Origin: Bradyrhizobium sp. CB1015
Lineage (GTDB): Bacteria; Pseudomonadota; Alphaproteobacteria; Rhizobiales; Xanthobacteraceae
DNA length: 64,000 bases
Reading direction: 5' to 3'
Assembly: GCF_025200925.1 (NCBI RefSeq)
Contig: NZ_CP104174.1
Location: 1,426,001-1,490,000 of the forward strand
The number at the start of each line of letters is the position of its first letter. Positions within the stretch are counted from its first letter, which is position 1. The notes below the pieces were generated by a model that saw only the letters and a program-made list of their open reading frames with translations, searched no databases and was not told where the DNA came from. Below are positions 1 to 9,071 of this stretch, piece after piece. Both the position numbers and the translations under genes were made by a program.

Positions 1-1093
1 CCAGATGCTTCCGGGAGCCGCGGTGTGCCCGCCTGGTGCTACTTTCGGCCAGGCAGGCTTGCACGATCAGCTCAGGTAGAACATTGTCGCGGCGATCCTC
101 AGTTGAAGCCGGCAGGAAGTGCGAAACGCCTCAACGTTCGCGCCGGCGAGCCTTGCCCTATGATTTGTCCCGGCATCAAAGTACGCGCGAGATGTGCGGT
201 CGTTCACACAAGATGGTCGCGATATGGCTTAGATGGGGCAGCAGCCTCGGGGTCGGAGTTCCTGGTGTTGACATTCAGCAGCGAAAGCTGGTCGCGGACA
301 GATACAGCTTTGGTGCTTGGCAACCATGCTGCAGCGATCGTCTTTGCGGCTCGTTCGCTATTTTGAGGGTCCTCAAACACTAATCTTGCCGATTTGATCA
401 GCCGGACAGAGGTCGCTGCGGCTTGCTCAGCTTCATCCTGCGCTGAAGCTCCTTGAGGAGAGGTCATCTCAGGTCGTCGTCTTCGACGGGCAGAGCAGTG
501 CCGACGGCAGTCCGCGCTGAACCGAAACCTTATCCCGGAGGACGCGGTTCTCATCAAAGCGTCCAAAACCGGAGTAGCGACAGATAATTCACGGTCTATG
601 CACTGCTCTTAAGGTTTCAGCGACTGTCTACGCCGAAAAATGGGAAGGGCATTGCTGACCGGCTTTCCGCGGGGACGTTGAATGCACATGTCAGGAGTAT
701 AACCACGGCAGTAGCTTCGGGGTAGCACTGTGTGAGCTGCGGAACACGTCGGCTGGGCTAAGCGATGAAGATCGCGCACGGTATTCCGGACCATTGCTGA
801 CCCCTCAGATATGTACTGAAAGGCTCGAGGCGAATCGACGAGGTGCTGGGCAGCGCCTCGTCGGCCAGACGAGCTTTCTGCGGAACGCCACGGCCAGGAT
901 GTGCATCTGGGACTGATGGACGACCACACCCATCTGCAGCCAGCTAAGCTCAGCCGACGCGTGTTCGATGCGGGCTCGAGGATGCTTCCCTGTCTCGGGG
1001 CCGAGGCCCCAATCAATGGCAATGCTGTAAAACGCAACGGCGATAACACCGTAGGTGTTCTTCGCAGCTTTGGCGTTCGGAAGATCAAAGAAG
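1..1093. other. No recognisable gene
   Basis: I see no gene that I can assign here. Short open frames on both strands (for example minus-strand 609-1088) have no convincing start, ribosome site or familiar motif. The stretch is probably intergenic or IS debris. Confidence 0.4.
204..467 (-). CDS. Possible small hypothetical protein (87 aa)
   Basis: This minus-strand frame has protein-like composition with acidic, Ala-rich and Ser/Asn segments, unlike the Arg-rich shadow frames around it. I chose the internal ATG at 467 because the extension upstream of it is Arg-rich and unlikely. No Shine-Dalgarno sequence is visible before that ATG and I recognise no family. It may be a fragment of a larger decayed gene. 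Confidence 0.22.
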   Translation of the reverse strand: MTSPQGASAQDEAEQAAATSVRLIKSARLVFEDPQNSERAAKTIAAAWLPSTKAVSVRDQLSLLNVNTRNSDPEAAAPSKPYRDHLV

Positions 1094-1129
1094 ATCGCTG
1101 TGCGGCTCAACGAGGAGCCGCACAGCGAT
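1094..1129. repeat. Perfect 15-bp inverted repeat with 6-nt loop
   Basis: Positions 1094-1108 are the exact reverse complement of 1115-1129, separated by a 6-base loop. No T-run follows on either strand, so it is not a standard intrinsic terminator. It could be a palindromic repeat element or a hairpin within a decayed IS. Confidence 0.7.
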
Positions 1130-1258
1130 GATGCGCGCAAGTTAATCGGGCGGGGTAGCGCTCACCCGGACCCCCCGGAACCGCGCCAAGCTCGCTGGCG
1201 CAAGCTATGCTACATTAATAAGTCCAATACCGGAGCTATGTGGTCGGGTTCCTAATTC

Positions 1259-2632
1259 TTAGCGCGGGGATTGTCTCTCGGCATCTCCATTGCTTGGGTG
1301 ATGGATGAGCCGCACGTCATTTGGGCCTCCCGGCCCCAAGAGGGCGGTGTAACGCTCGCCGAGAATATCGTAGTTTATTGCCGGGTGCGCATCGTTCGGC
1401 AACTGGCCCCAGCGGCGAAGCATCGAGAGCATCGTGTCCGGGGCTGGTTGGTCGCCGTGCGAAAAATTCTTGGGAACGGCGAATGATGCAGCATAAATCT
1501 CGCGGGGCGCGGGGGACGTCCCCTCAGCCCTGGAGGAGGACGCCGGAGCGGCTTGCTCCATCGACCGTCCAAGCCGCGATGATGAGGCTCGGTTCGCTGG
1601 TTGCGCGCTGGGCTGCGGAGCGTTTTCCAGCCGAAATCCCAGAGGAATGGCAGCGCCTTGCGGAAGAGGGGTGCTTCGCCTCATCGTTGCCGCGGGCACG
1701 AACAGCGCCGTGTAGCGGTCATTGTGAACGATAAAACTGTTGGGTCGGCTGTCCTGGCTCGGCGCGACGTTGCTACGGTCAAGCGCAGCGGACGCGTGCT
1801 GGTGGCCCTGCCGGAAATTGAAGGGAATAACGGCCGGTTCTGAATCCAGCCCTTGGTGATGACCCTCGGTTGGCTGGACGGAAGACGATGGGCCGGCGTT
1901 TCCCACCATCGCCCACAGCAGATCCTGATCGTAGCCTTCCGCGGGAAGGACGAGCCGATCGCTGGCCTGAAACGGTGCGCCGGCGTCTTCCATCGGCTCG
2001 CGAACGACTGAACTGCCGGGCTCGCTCACCTGGCGTCCGATAGCATCCCCTTCTGTATGGCTTAGTGTTCTCTGCCTCTTCGCAGGCCTCAACTCCCCGG
2101 TGTAATCCTCACCCATGAGGACCTCGTGACTTGAAGAGGGAGCGCTCCCGGTCAGCTCGTTCCGAGCCGGTTGGTAGCCGTCGCTCCAGTTGAACTGAAC
2201 GGCTTTTCCGCGGTCCGGTCCCTGGTGATCGCGCGCGGTTGGGAGAGACGATGTTAGGTTGGGTTCGCCCATCATCCCTGGCAGCGGGTCCTGATCGTGA
2301 CCTTCCGCAGGCAGCTCTTTCGGCCAAGTCCAAGCTTCCCGCGGCGCGCTGTGCTCGGCAGCGGTGTCCCCGAGGTGTCTGGTGACGGCGTCTTCGGGAT
2401 GAGGACCGTGGGCCGCCTGGTGCCCAAGATCCAAAGCCTCGATGAGGCTACGCTCTTCCTCAGACAGAGGAAAATAGTAGGGATCTGAAGAAGCGGGGAT
2501 CTCTGCAACGGCAGGGGCATCAAGCTGCGGCACTTCATCCAAGTACGGCTCAAACTCCGCTTGCTGCTGTTGCGGTTGTGACACTGCGGCGTGGTCACGG
2601 TCGAATGGGTTGATGCTGTTAAATGGGTCCAT
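1259..2632 (-). CDS. Putative type III secretion effector (457 aa)
   Basis: I cannot assign an enzymatic domain, but the context points to a protein exported by the symbiotic type III secretion system into plant cells. A tts box lies just upstream on the same strand. The start at 2632 is preferred because GGGGAG sits 5 nt before this ATG; the longer frame from 2686 would begin almost on the tts box. The protein is rich in Ser, Pro, Gln and Ala with little predicted order. It carries internal duplications: a block beginning LPAEG near residues 107 and 229, each followed by a Gln-Gly/Phe-Asn block, and an RYTAL segment near residues 306 and 427. A basic run PAKRQR near residue 184 resembles a nuclear localisation signal. 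Repeats plus an NLS-like motif are also known in NopD-type rhizobial effectors, but no C-terminal ULP protease domain is present here. The effector role is inferred from the promoter and composition. Confidence 0.72.
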   Translation of the reverse strand: MDPFNSINPFDRDHAAVSQPQQQQAEFEPYLDEVPQLDAPAVAEIPASSDPYYFPLSEEERSLIEALDLGHQAAHGPHPEDAVTRHLGDTAAEHSAPREAWTWPKELPAEGHDQDPLPGMMGEPNLTSSLPTARDHQGPDRGKAVQFNWSDGYQPARNELTGSAPSSSHEVLMGEDYTGELRPAKRQRTLSHTEGDAIGRQVSEPGSSVVREPMEDAGAPFQASDRLVLPAEGYDQDLLWAMVGNAGPSSSVQPTEGHHQGLDSEPAVIPFNFRQGHQHASAALDRSNVAPSQDSRPNSFIVHNDRYTALFVPAATMRRSTPLPQGAAIPLGFRLENAPQPSAQPANRASSSRLGRSMEQAAPASSSRAEGTSPAPREIYAASFAVPKNFSHGDQPAPDTMLSMLRRWGQLPNDAHPAINYDILGERYTALLGPGGPNDVRLIHHPSNGDAERQSPR

Positions 2633-2695
2633 GTCAACTCCCCGGGGGTTGGGTCGGTTCGCAATGCTGAGCCGACAGTGTCGCACTCTCCCGAT

Positions 2696-2724
2696 CTATT
2701 CGGATCAGCTGTCGACAAGCTGAC
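2696..2724 (-). promoter_or_regulatory. tts box (TtsI-dependent promoter element)
   Basis: Read on the minus strand from 2724, the sequence GTCAGCTTGTCGACAGCT matches the core of the rhizobial tts box, the binding site of the response regulator TtsI that switches on type III secretion genes in response to NodD and flavonoids. A CGAATA-type tail follows at the expected distance. It lies about 65 bp before the chosen effector start at 2632 and in the same orientation. Confidence 0.85.
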
Positions 2725-2756
2725 GCGCTTAGAGACTTACGGATTGCGATCTCAGA

Positions 2757-3697
2757 TCAATCATTTCGCGCTCTTGAACGCGACTCGTGACAGAACCGAG
2801 CAGGCGGCATGGCTTTGCCCGTTCGGGACGAGCACAATGGCGTCGGCACTCTGACGCCGCGACCATCTCGGCAACTGAATTGGGTCTCTTCAGTCAACCC
2901 GCACGTTTCGAGGCCATCTCGATCAGCTTGCACCAACAATCTTACGGCTTGTGCCGACAACGCTTCCTTGGCTCGCAGGCTTGTGTGCCGCGCCGCGGCG
3001 GATGCTCTCGATTGGATTGCAGTTCTCAGCTGGCTCTGGTGCTCGGCAGCAAAGTCAAAGAAAGCCAATGGGCTGTACATTGGCGATCCTTGTCCGGCAA
3101 TCACGTCACGCGCATGTTTGGCGCGGCTTTCGGCGAAGGTATCAAGTGCATGCTCCGCGACCGCCCGGCTTGGCGCCATTGAGATCCTGCTTGGCCTTCT
3201 TGCCACTCCAAACCAGTTCGGGATGTCTTTGAGCAAGTTGACGGCCTTTTGCTGCGGGCGCTCGTATTCGCCCTGCGATTGGTCATTCAGGCCCGAAATC
3301 ATCGAAGGCGAAAGGTTCGGTGCATCCCCTCCAGCAGGCCGAGAGCGCCTCCTGGATCGCCTGTCGACATAGCGCGCAGCTAAGGGGCGGGCAGCAGGGG
3401 ATCGAGGCTTCCTAGTTCGCCGCGCTCGGACTGGCAAAATCACCGAGGTGAAGCCGATCCAACTGGCGAGCCGCTCGCGCGCCGGTCCTCACCTTGGGCC
3501 TGGCAATCTCGATTGCGCCAATATCCGTTTCGATGTTGCGCGTCGGCCCACGGCCGTGCCGCACGGCCGGGCGCGACCATCCGCGGCGGCTTCAGCTCGC
3601 CGGCGTCTCCGAAACGCGGCAATTGCGTCTGGACGGCCCGGACGAACAGATCGCGCGCTATGTTGCGGACAATTTGTAGCAGTGCATGATCAACCAC
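2757..3697 (-). pseudogene. Decayed IS256-family transposase
   Basis: Two minus-strand frames together resemble an IS256 (Mutator-type) transposase. Positions 3440-3697 hold a degraded N-terminal part with a GRA-rich segment like the intact copy at 12.9-14.2 kb. Positions 2757-3443 hold APNLSPSMISGL, PSRISMAPSRA and AFFDFAAEHQ segments that match the middle and late parts of that copy. The frame is shifted, internally deleted and lacks the conserved catalytic segments, so it cannot encode a working enzyme. Confidence 0.7.
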
Positions 3698-3877
3698 AGG
3701 CGGCTGACCGAAGGGCAGGATGTTGATCGTCTCCTTCGGGCCTCATCGGGTCCTTGAAGAAGTTCTCGCAGGTTCGCCATCCACCTGGATACGCTGCCTC
3801 TCTGAGCGCGTTATCACCCAGATTCCTGCGCAGCTCCCGCTTTCTTCGTATTCACCTGGTCCCGTTCAAGACCTCTA

Positions 3878-3893
3878 TGTGCAGAACCCGACA
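3878..3893 (+). promoter_or_regulatory. NifA upstream activator sequence (TGT-N10-ACA)
   Basis: Positions 3878-3880 read TGT and 3891-3893 read ACA with exactly 10 bases between them, the consensus NifA binding site. It lies 67 bp upstream of the start of the sigma-54 element at 3960, within the usual range for NifA enhancer sites. Confidence 0.65.
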
Positions 3894-3959
3894 GCAAATT
3901 GCAATTGAGTCGATCTGAATCGCAGAAGAGATGCTTGCCTGAACCAAGCTCGGCCGTCC

Positions 3960-3975
3960 TGGCACGTCGATTGCT
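3960..3975 (+). promoter_or_regulatory. Sigma-54 (RpoN) -24/-12 promoter
   Basis: The sequence is TGGCAC-N5-TTGCT with the invariant GG and GC dinucleotides exactly 10 bases apart, a complete match to the RpoN consensus. Transcription would start near 3987, about 113 nt before the J-domain gene at 4100. With the NifA site at 3878 this forms a complete NifA/RpoN promoter. Confidence 0.8.
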
Positions 3976-4099
3976 AAGAAGTGCCTGCTACATCGTGCCA
4001 CTAACTAGACGCAAAGGCCGAGACCAACTTGCAATCCAAACGCAATTCTCTAGCAGACAAGCGGCGCTGTTAACTGCCGCTCCGCTAACGGATCCAGTC

Positions 4100-4723
4100 A
4101 TGCTGATCGACACCTCCAAAATCTTCGACTCCATTCGCATCAACAAGAAGGAAGCGCGGGAGCGCCAGACCTCGGCGCTATGTGAATGGCCTGGTTGCCA
4201 GAACAAGGCGACCCATCCCGCGCCCAAGGGCCGCGACAATGCGCGCGAATATTGGCACTTCTGCATCGACCATGTTCGCGAATACAATGAGTCCTACAAT
4301 TTCTTCACGGGAATGGACGCGGAAGCGGTCGCGCGCTACCAGAACGACGCGCTGACCGGCCATCGTCCGACCTGGAAGATGGGCGAGAACATCAGCGCCC
4401 GCAAAATGGCCGGCAGCGCGGCCGATTTCGAGGACGACTGGCATGCCTTCTGCACGCAATTCGAGCTGAACGGACGCGCCGGTACCCGCCCCCGCGCGGA
4501 GACCAAGCCTGAGGCGCGCAAGATTTTAAATGCCGAGCGGAAAGCGTTGCAGGTGATGGGCCTGAATGCCAATGCGACGCTCGGCGATATCAAGGCGAAG
4601 TACAAGGCGATGGTCAAGCAGCACCATCCCGATGTCAATGGCGGCGACCGATCTACGGAGGATCGCCTGGTCGAGATCATCAAGGCCTACCATTACCTCA
4701 AGACCGTGGTGCGCGAGAGCTAG
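4100..4723 (+). CDS. J-domain (DnaJ-family) protein, 207 aa
   Basis: A C-terminal J domain carries the HPD signature at residues 176-178, within HHPDVNGG, and is followed by a final helix rich in basic and aromatic residues. The HPD loop stimulates the ATPase of an Hsp70 partner, so the protein should act as a cytoplasmic co-chaperone. The N-terminal half has an unusual Cys/His pattern (C28, C33, H39, C55, H58) that could bind metal. This arrangement, with a Cys-rich N-terminus and a C-terminal J domain, is typical of a conserved alphaproteobacterial family that usually sits on the chromosome. I chose the ATG at 4100 because the family start MLIDTSKIFD aligns there. The frame is open further upstream, but that part lacks homology and overlaps the RpoN promoter. 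The NifA/RpoN site upstream suggests expression in microaerobic, nitrogen-fixing cells. Confidence 0.88.
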   Translation: MLIDTSKIFDSIRINKKEARERQTSALCEWPGCQNKATHPAPKGRDNAREYWHFCIDHVREYNESYNFFTGMDAEAVARYQNDALTGHRPTWKMGENISARKMAGSAADFEDDWHAFCTQFELNGRAGTRPRAETKPEARKILNAERKALQVMGLNANATLGDIKAKYKAMVKQHHPDVNGGDRSTEDRLVEIIKAYHYLKTVVRES

Positions 4724-5333
4724 GGCGGACACGACTTGAACGGCTTCACCCCACCGGCCGCTACTAGCACTTCATCGTGTGAAAGCTGCATCCGAGCTGG
4801 GGTGTAATCCGCTTCAGACCCCCACGCCTAGGCTGAGAGGTGCAGCATCTCCGCCACGTTAGCCGGAGTCTTTATCAACAGCGCGCTCCGGATCAATCCA
4901 CGACGAGCCTTCCGTGATTCTTTCCTCTTTCATTTGCTCGCTCCTCGGCGTTGCAAAGAGGGGGCAAGTCCTCGCGACGCCGAAGGGGGCGGTTCGCAAA
5001 GGCGCGCCACAGCGAAACGCTGAAGGCGCCGGTCCTCGGCTGCTCAAAGACCCCGCAACACTAAACTGCTGCTGCGCTGCTCGATTTCAAGGATGGAAAG
5101 GCCCGTACTGTATTTGGCTTGCGCGTTAGGACCGCACGGGCAGCGCCCATCCCGTTCCGCGTCATGCAGGTGAGGCAACCGCAATCATTCTCATGATCTA
5201 TATCAATTCGATGTCGCGTCTGACGACGTTGTCGCATGTTTGACGTATGTCGCATCCGCTCGAAACAACTCAGATGAGACGGTCTTTCTCTTAGTGCCTC
5301 TCTCTTAAGGGGCGATTTTGCCAAATCGGAAAG
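4724..5333. other. Intergenic region with IS21 debris
   Basis: Apart from the istA N-terminal scrap near 4933 I see no gene. A short motif near 4735, also seen near 24370 next to an IS21 remnant, suggests that the edge of an IS21 copy once lay here. Confidence 0.4.
4859..4965 (-). mobile_element. IS21 istA N-terminal fragment
   Basis: The minus frame beginning at the ATG at 4933 reads MKEERITEGSSWIDP, the same as the first residues of the istA fragment at 35320 on the plus strand. Identity ends after the shared Ile-Asp-Pro and an unrelated tail follows. It is a short scar of an IS21-family element. Confidence 0.7.
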
Positions 5334-5349
5334 TGGTACGAGAATTGCT
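5334..5349 (+). promoter_or_regulatory. Candidate sigma-54 promoter without a clear gene
   Basis: TGGTAC-N5-TTGCT differs from the RpoN consensus at one position and keeps GG and GC 10 bases apart. A partial NifA-like site (TGT-N10-ACG) lies at 5230-5245, about 90 bp upstream. The only open frame immediately downstream (5350-5754) is Arg-rich with no ribosome site and looks unreal. The LuxR gene begins 520 bp further on. Confidence 0.45.
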
Positions 5350-5869
5350 GTGCCCATCATGCTGGTTCTTGGAAGTCCTGAGGATCGCATGCACGGTGTC
5401 GTCCTTGTCAAGCAGCTGGTTGTCAATGTCCGCGAGTGGCGGCCCAACATGCGCAAGCGCCCGAGAGGGGCTGCACCGGTCCGTGACCTGAGGCGTGTCG
5501 AGCTGCGCGAAGAGTTCCGTGCCGAGCGCACTTCTTTACGTCGCCGCTTGAGACGTTGGTATGTTCTTACGAGAAGTGCTGACCTTGTCCGCCGCAACCG
5601 TTGCATCATTTGCCAGCCATTCTTTCGAGAGTCTGGATACGCACGTGACGATTCGGCAGCTCGGATAGCAACCCGACCGGTCGGCAACGAACCAACTCAG
5701 CTCCGCGTTGGCTCAACCTGCGGGGGCGCGCGCCGGTTTTCTCCACCTATCTGATCGGTACGCGCTGGGACCCGGGCAAACATTTCGGGCTCGGCGCTTT
5801 CCTTCCCGCGCGGGCGTCCAGCTGCAACAAGCAGAGCCAACATCTGTACAAGTAAAATGGGAAATAGAA

Positions 5870-6655
5870 ATGGATGACCAATCGCACGGCCAAATGCCAC
5901 TCTCTTCAAGCCGACGGGAAAGCCGCGGGCCAGACCTATTCAGCTTCGTCGAATGCGCTACACAGACAAGATCAATCAAAGCGCTGTTCGAGCTTCTTGT
6001 GAGTTTCGCGAGCAATGAAGGCTTTAATAAAGTCGCGTACGCAGCACTCACCTGCTCGAATGAGCGTCGTCTGCTGGACTATCTGCCGCCCCCGCCAACG
6101 ATAAACTTCCCGTCTGATTGGTGCCAACGCTATGCTGAGCAAGAGTATCGAGCGATCGACCCGGTAGTCCGTCGGACAGCAATGCTGCCAAGGCCCTTTC
6201 TTTGGGATGACCTAACCAATAAATATAAACTGCAGCCCCGTGAGCTGCGCGTCTTGCACGAGGCCAGAGAAGCAGGTCTTAAGCATGGCATAAGCGTGCC
6301 ATTGTTTGGATCGCAAGGCCGATTGGCTTTCGTATCGTTTGCATCTCCCTTCGATGATGCCGATCCACAGCATCGCATGGCTCATCTGGCGACATTGGCG
6401 TCGGCGTTTCACAACGCTGTCGCACAGATTACACCGCCCGTTGATGAAGGTTGCGAGCCAGACATTCCGCTAACCGAGCGAGAAACAGAGTGCCTATACT
6501 GGGTTGCAGAAGGAAAGTCAGCCTGGGTAATCGGGCGACTTGTGGAGGTCAGCCCGAATACCGTCAACTTTCACATGAAGAACGTCGTCAGAAAGCTAGG
6601 GGCGGCGAACCGGACAAATGCTGTACACAAAGCAACCCGACGCCGCCTCATTTAA
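5870..6655 (+). CDS. LuxR-family quorum-sensing regulator (solo), 261 aa
   Basis: An N-terminal autoinducer-binding domain (about residues 25-185) is followed by a LuxR helix-turn-helix (about 199-260). All residues strictly conserved in TraR/LuxR receptors are present at the right spacing: W84, Y88, D97, P98, W112 and G140 in the ligand pocket, and E205, L209 and G215 in the DNA-binding domain. It should therefore be able to bind an acyl- or aryl-homoserine lactone and regulate transcription. I chose the ATG at 5870 because the frame upstream is unlike the family; the ribosome site is weak. No luxI synthase gene occurs in the window, so it is a solo here. The AidA-family genes 10 kb away belong to a family known from quorum-sensing regulons in other bacteria, but a direct link is only a guess. 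Confidence 0.9.
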   Translation: MDDQSHGQMPLSSSRRESRGPDLFSFVECATQTRSIKALFELLVSFASNEGFNKVAYAALTCSNERRLLDYLPPPPTINFPSDWCQRYAEQEYRAIDPVVRRTAMLPRPFLWDDLTNKYKLQPRELRVLHEAREAGLKHGISVPLFGSQGRLAFVSFASPFDDADPQHRMAHLATLASAFHNAVAQITPPVDEGCEPDIPLTERETECLYWVAEGKSAWVIGRLVEVSPNTVNFHMKNVVRKLGAANRTNAVHKATRRRLI

Positions 6656-7009
6656 CTCCGCGCCCGTTTAAAGGCACGATCAAAGGCCCCGTCTTCGGGC
6701 GGGCTCTTCTGTTATTGCCGCGGATCGGGACAACCGATCTCAAGTGGCTTCAACGATGTACTTCAACGGAAGCGGCTCAAAACAGATAGCTGGGCACGCA
6801 AGCGCATCAGGCGCGCGTATGCGGTATCCCTCAACAGCGCCCGGTGTGGACTTCGGGCGTCGTCGTTGCATGCAAGTCTCTCGTTGCGCCAGACTCTCAA
6901 TCCGCCTCTCAAGCGATCTAGTGTTGCTAAACAGGCGGCTCAACGAGACGGCGGAAGACGCCGAATCATCTTCATTCTCCCCAGCAACCGTCCCGAGGCG
7001 ATCGAGGCC
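6656..7009. other. No recognisable gene
   Basis: Short frames on both strands show no motif or ribosome site. The region ends where an IS3 fragment begins. Confidence 0.4.
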
Positions 7010-7687
7010 GCGCCAGCGGTGCGCCGCCGTGGCGGCCGCAAGCGGGCGATCGGGACCCGGGCGCTGATGACGGTGCCGATGCACCGAACGACCGCTGGTC
7101 ACTGGACTTCGTCTCCGATCAGCTCACGGATGGCCGCCGCTTCCGCATCTTGACCGTGGTCGATGACTGTACCCGCGAGTGCTTGGCGCTGGTGGCCGAT
7201 ACCTCGCTCTCCGGGGCCCGGGTGGCGCGGGAGTTGGATCGGCTGGTCATGGAGCGCGGCAAGCCAAAGATGGTGGTCAGCGACAACGGCACCGAACTTA
7301 CCAGCAACGCCATCCTGACCTGGGCCGATCGGAGCCGCGTCGCCTGGCATTATATCGCTCCGGGCAAGCCCATGCAGAATGGCTTCATCGAAAGCTTCAA
7401 CGGTCGGCTCCGGGATGAATTGCTGAACGAGACGCTGTTCACGTCGCTGGCTCAGACCCGCGTCGCGCTCGGATGCTGGCGCGCCGATTATAACTACACA
7501 CGACCGCACTCACAGCTCGGATGGAAGACACCCTCCGAGTTCGCCTTCACCTGCCACCCGCGCCGGGATCTGGCACTGCGCTATGCCGATGGCTCCGCGC
7601 CAGCTCCCGTCGCTACCACCGCCCAACTGGGCAAATCCAATGGCTTGAGCGAACTCAGAACTGGATAAAATCTGGGGGCAAGGTCAA
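7010..7687 (+). mobile_element. IS3-family element, 3' fragment (orfB C-terminal part)
   Basis: The frame 7150-7668 encodes the C-terminal integrase (DDE) domain of an IS3 orf[12 protein letters not shown] for the second Asp and [14 protein letters not shown] with the catalytic Glu. It is the same type as the copies at 29.5-30.7 kb and 53.3-57.7 kb. The element end TGGGGGCAAGGTCA follows at about 7687. The 5' half, including orfA and the first Asp in this frame, is missing or frameshifted. Confidence 0.85.
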
Positions 7688-7721
7688 TTCGGCTAGCGTG
7701 GAGTGGAAGTCGGACAGGCCT

Positions 7722-7937
7722 ATGTGCCCCAAAAGCTCCGGAATCTACTTACGGGATTTTGAACCAGCTCTCTCTGGTGCGGTGATCTTGCCTCGCGAAG
7801 GAACAGGACGTTGCGTCGCCGCCAAGCTTGGCGTTGTGACCCGGGTCATCATCACCGACGGCGGGGACTTCATCAATTTCGAATGGAAGTTCGGCGAAGG
7901 CGTCACCTATACGCCGGAGATGCGAGGGAGGCAATGA
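7722..7937 (+). CDS. Possible small hypothetical protein (71 aa)
   Basis: Directly after the IS3 end, a frame with non-IS composition reads through SGAVILPREGTGR and VTRVIITDGGDFINFEWKFG, a balanced beta-rich sequence that looks coding. The ATG at 7722 has only a weak purine run upstream. No family is recognised; the 5' end may have been removed by the IS insertion. Confidence 0.35.
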   Translation: MCPKSSGIYLRDFEPALSGAVILPREGTGRCVAAKLGVVTRVIITDGGDFINFEWKFGEGVTYTPEMRGRQ

Positions 7938-8285
7938 TCGGGCTGCAGGGTCGCCGTTGTGCTCGACGAGTACGATCTCAAGCGCACGACGCGCTTTGCT
8001 GCTGCGTCTCCGGTTCTTGGGTTATAAGTGAGGTTTGTCGCTACAATCCGTTCTAACAAACGACCACTTATTTTGAAGATGAGACGGGCCCCAAACTTAC
8101 TGCGCCCTCAGGAGCAACATCACCGCCTTTCCCAATCCGATAGTCGCCACCTGGCGACAGCTTCGTCGTCAGCTTACCGACAGGTAAGTGCTTCAGATGT
8201 TACAACGTATCGTAGTGGACTGAGTCTACTCAGTCTTGGCAAGGGAGTATGGAATTGAGCTGCTGCCGGTTTGATGGACACCAGG

Positions 8286-9062
8286 TTAAGCTAATCCCAC
8301 CTTGCGCTCGAACTGAACCGGGCTGAGATAGCCGATGGTCGAGTGCCTGCGGATCGTGTTGTAAAATCTTTCGATGTAGTCGAACACATCGGCTCGTGCC
8401 TCGTCTCTGGTTCGGTAGATCTTGTTGGCGGTCCGTTCGGTCTTGAGCGACGAGAAGAAGCTCTCCATCGCTGCGTTGTCCCAGACGTTGCCGGAACGGC
8501 TCATGCTGCAGAGAATGCCGTGGTCGGCCATCAAACGCTGGAACTGCTCGCTGGTGTACTGACTGCCCTGGTCGGAGTGGTGCAACAGGGCGTCCGGCTT
8601 GCCGCGTCGCCAGACGGCCATCAGCAGGGCATCGGTTACCAACTGAGCTGTCATGGCGGCGCTCATCGACCAACCCACCACCCGGCGTGAGAACAGGTCG
8701 ATCACCGCTGCGACGTAGAGCCAGCCCTCGGCCGTCCAGAGATACGTAAAGTCGGCGATCCACTTCTGGTTCGGCCGCTCGGCGGCGAACTGCCGGTCAA
8801 GGAGGTTCGCCGGCCCGGTCTCGAGCTGTCGATCGCCGCTGTCCTTCGGCAAGCGCCGGCGTCGCGGCCGCGCCCGCAAGCCTTGCAGGCGCATCATCCG
8901 TTCGATTTGGTGCAGGCCACAGTCCGCCCCATCGGCGAGCAGATCACGCCACACCCGGCGCGCACCATAGGTGCGGTCGCTCGCCATGAAGCTGGCCTTC
9001 ACCTTGCCGCCGAGCTCTTCGTCACGCGAGCGGCTGGGACTGCAGCACGTCGCACCTATGCG
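8286..9062 (-). pseudogene. IS3-group orfB transposase, 5' truncated
   Basis: The minus frame carries an HTH_21-like segment (RTYGARRVWRDL) and a complete integrase core: WIADFTYLWT for the first Asp, LLHHSDQGSQYTS for the second Asp and NAAMESFFSSLKTE for the Glu, ending in the usual YNTIRRHSTIGYLSP tail. The frame stays open upstream of 9002 to about 9062 but has no start codon context, and orfA is missing. The element end near 8275 is a short terminal sequence. Without orfA no fusion transposase can be made. Confidence 0.85.
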
Positions 9063-9071
9063 CTTCTTTGA

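Noticed and set aside
641..656. GG-N10-GC spacing in TGGGAA-N5-TTGCT
   Set aside because: Only half of the -24 element fits and no gene follows on the plus strand.
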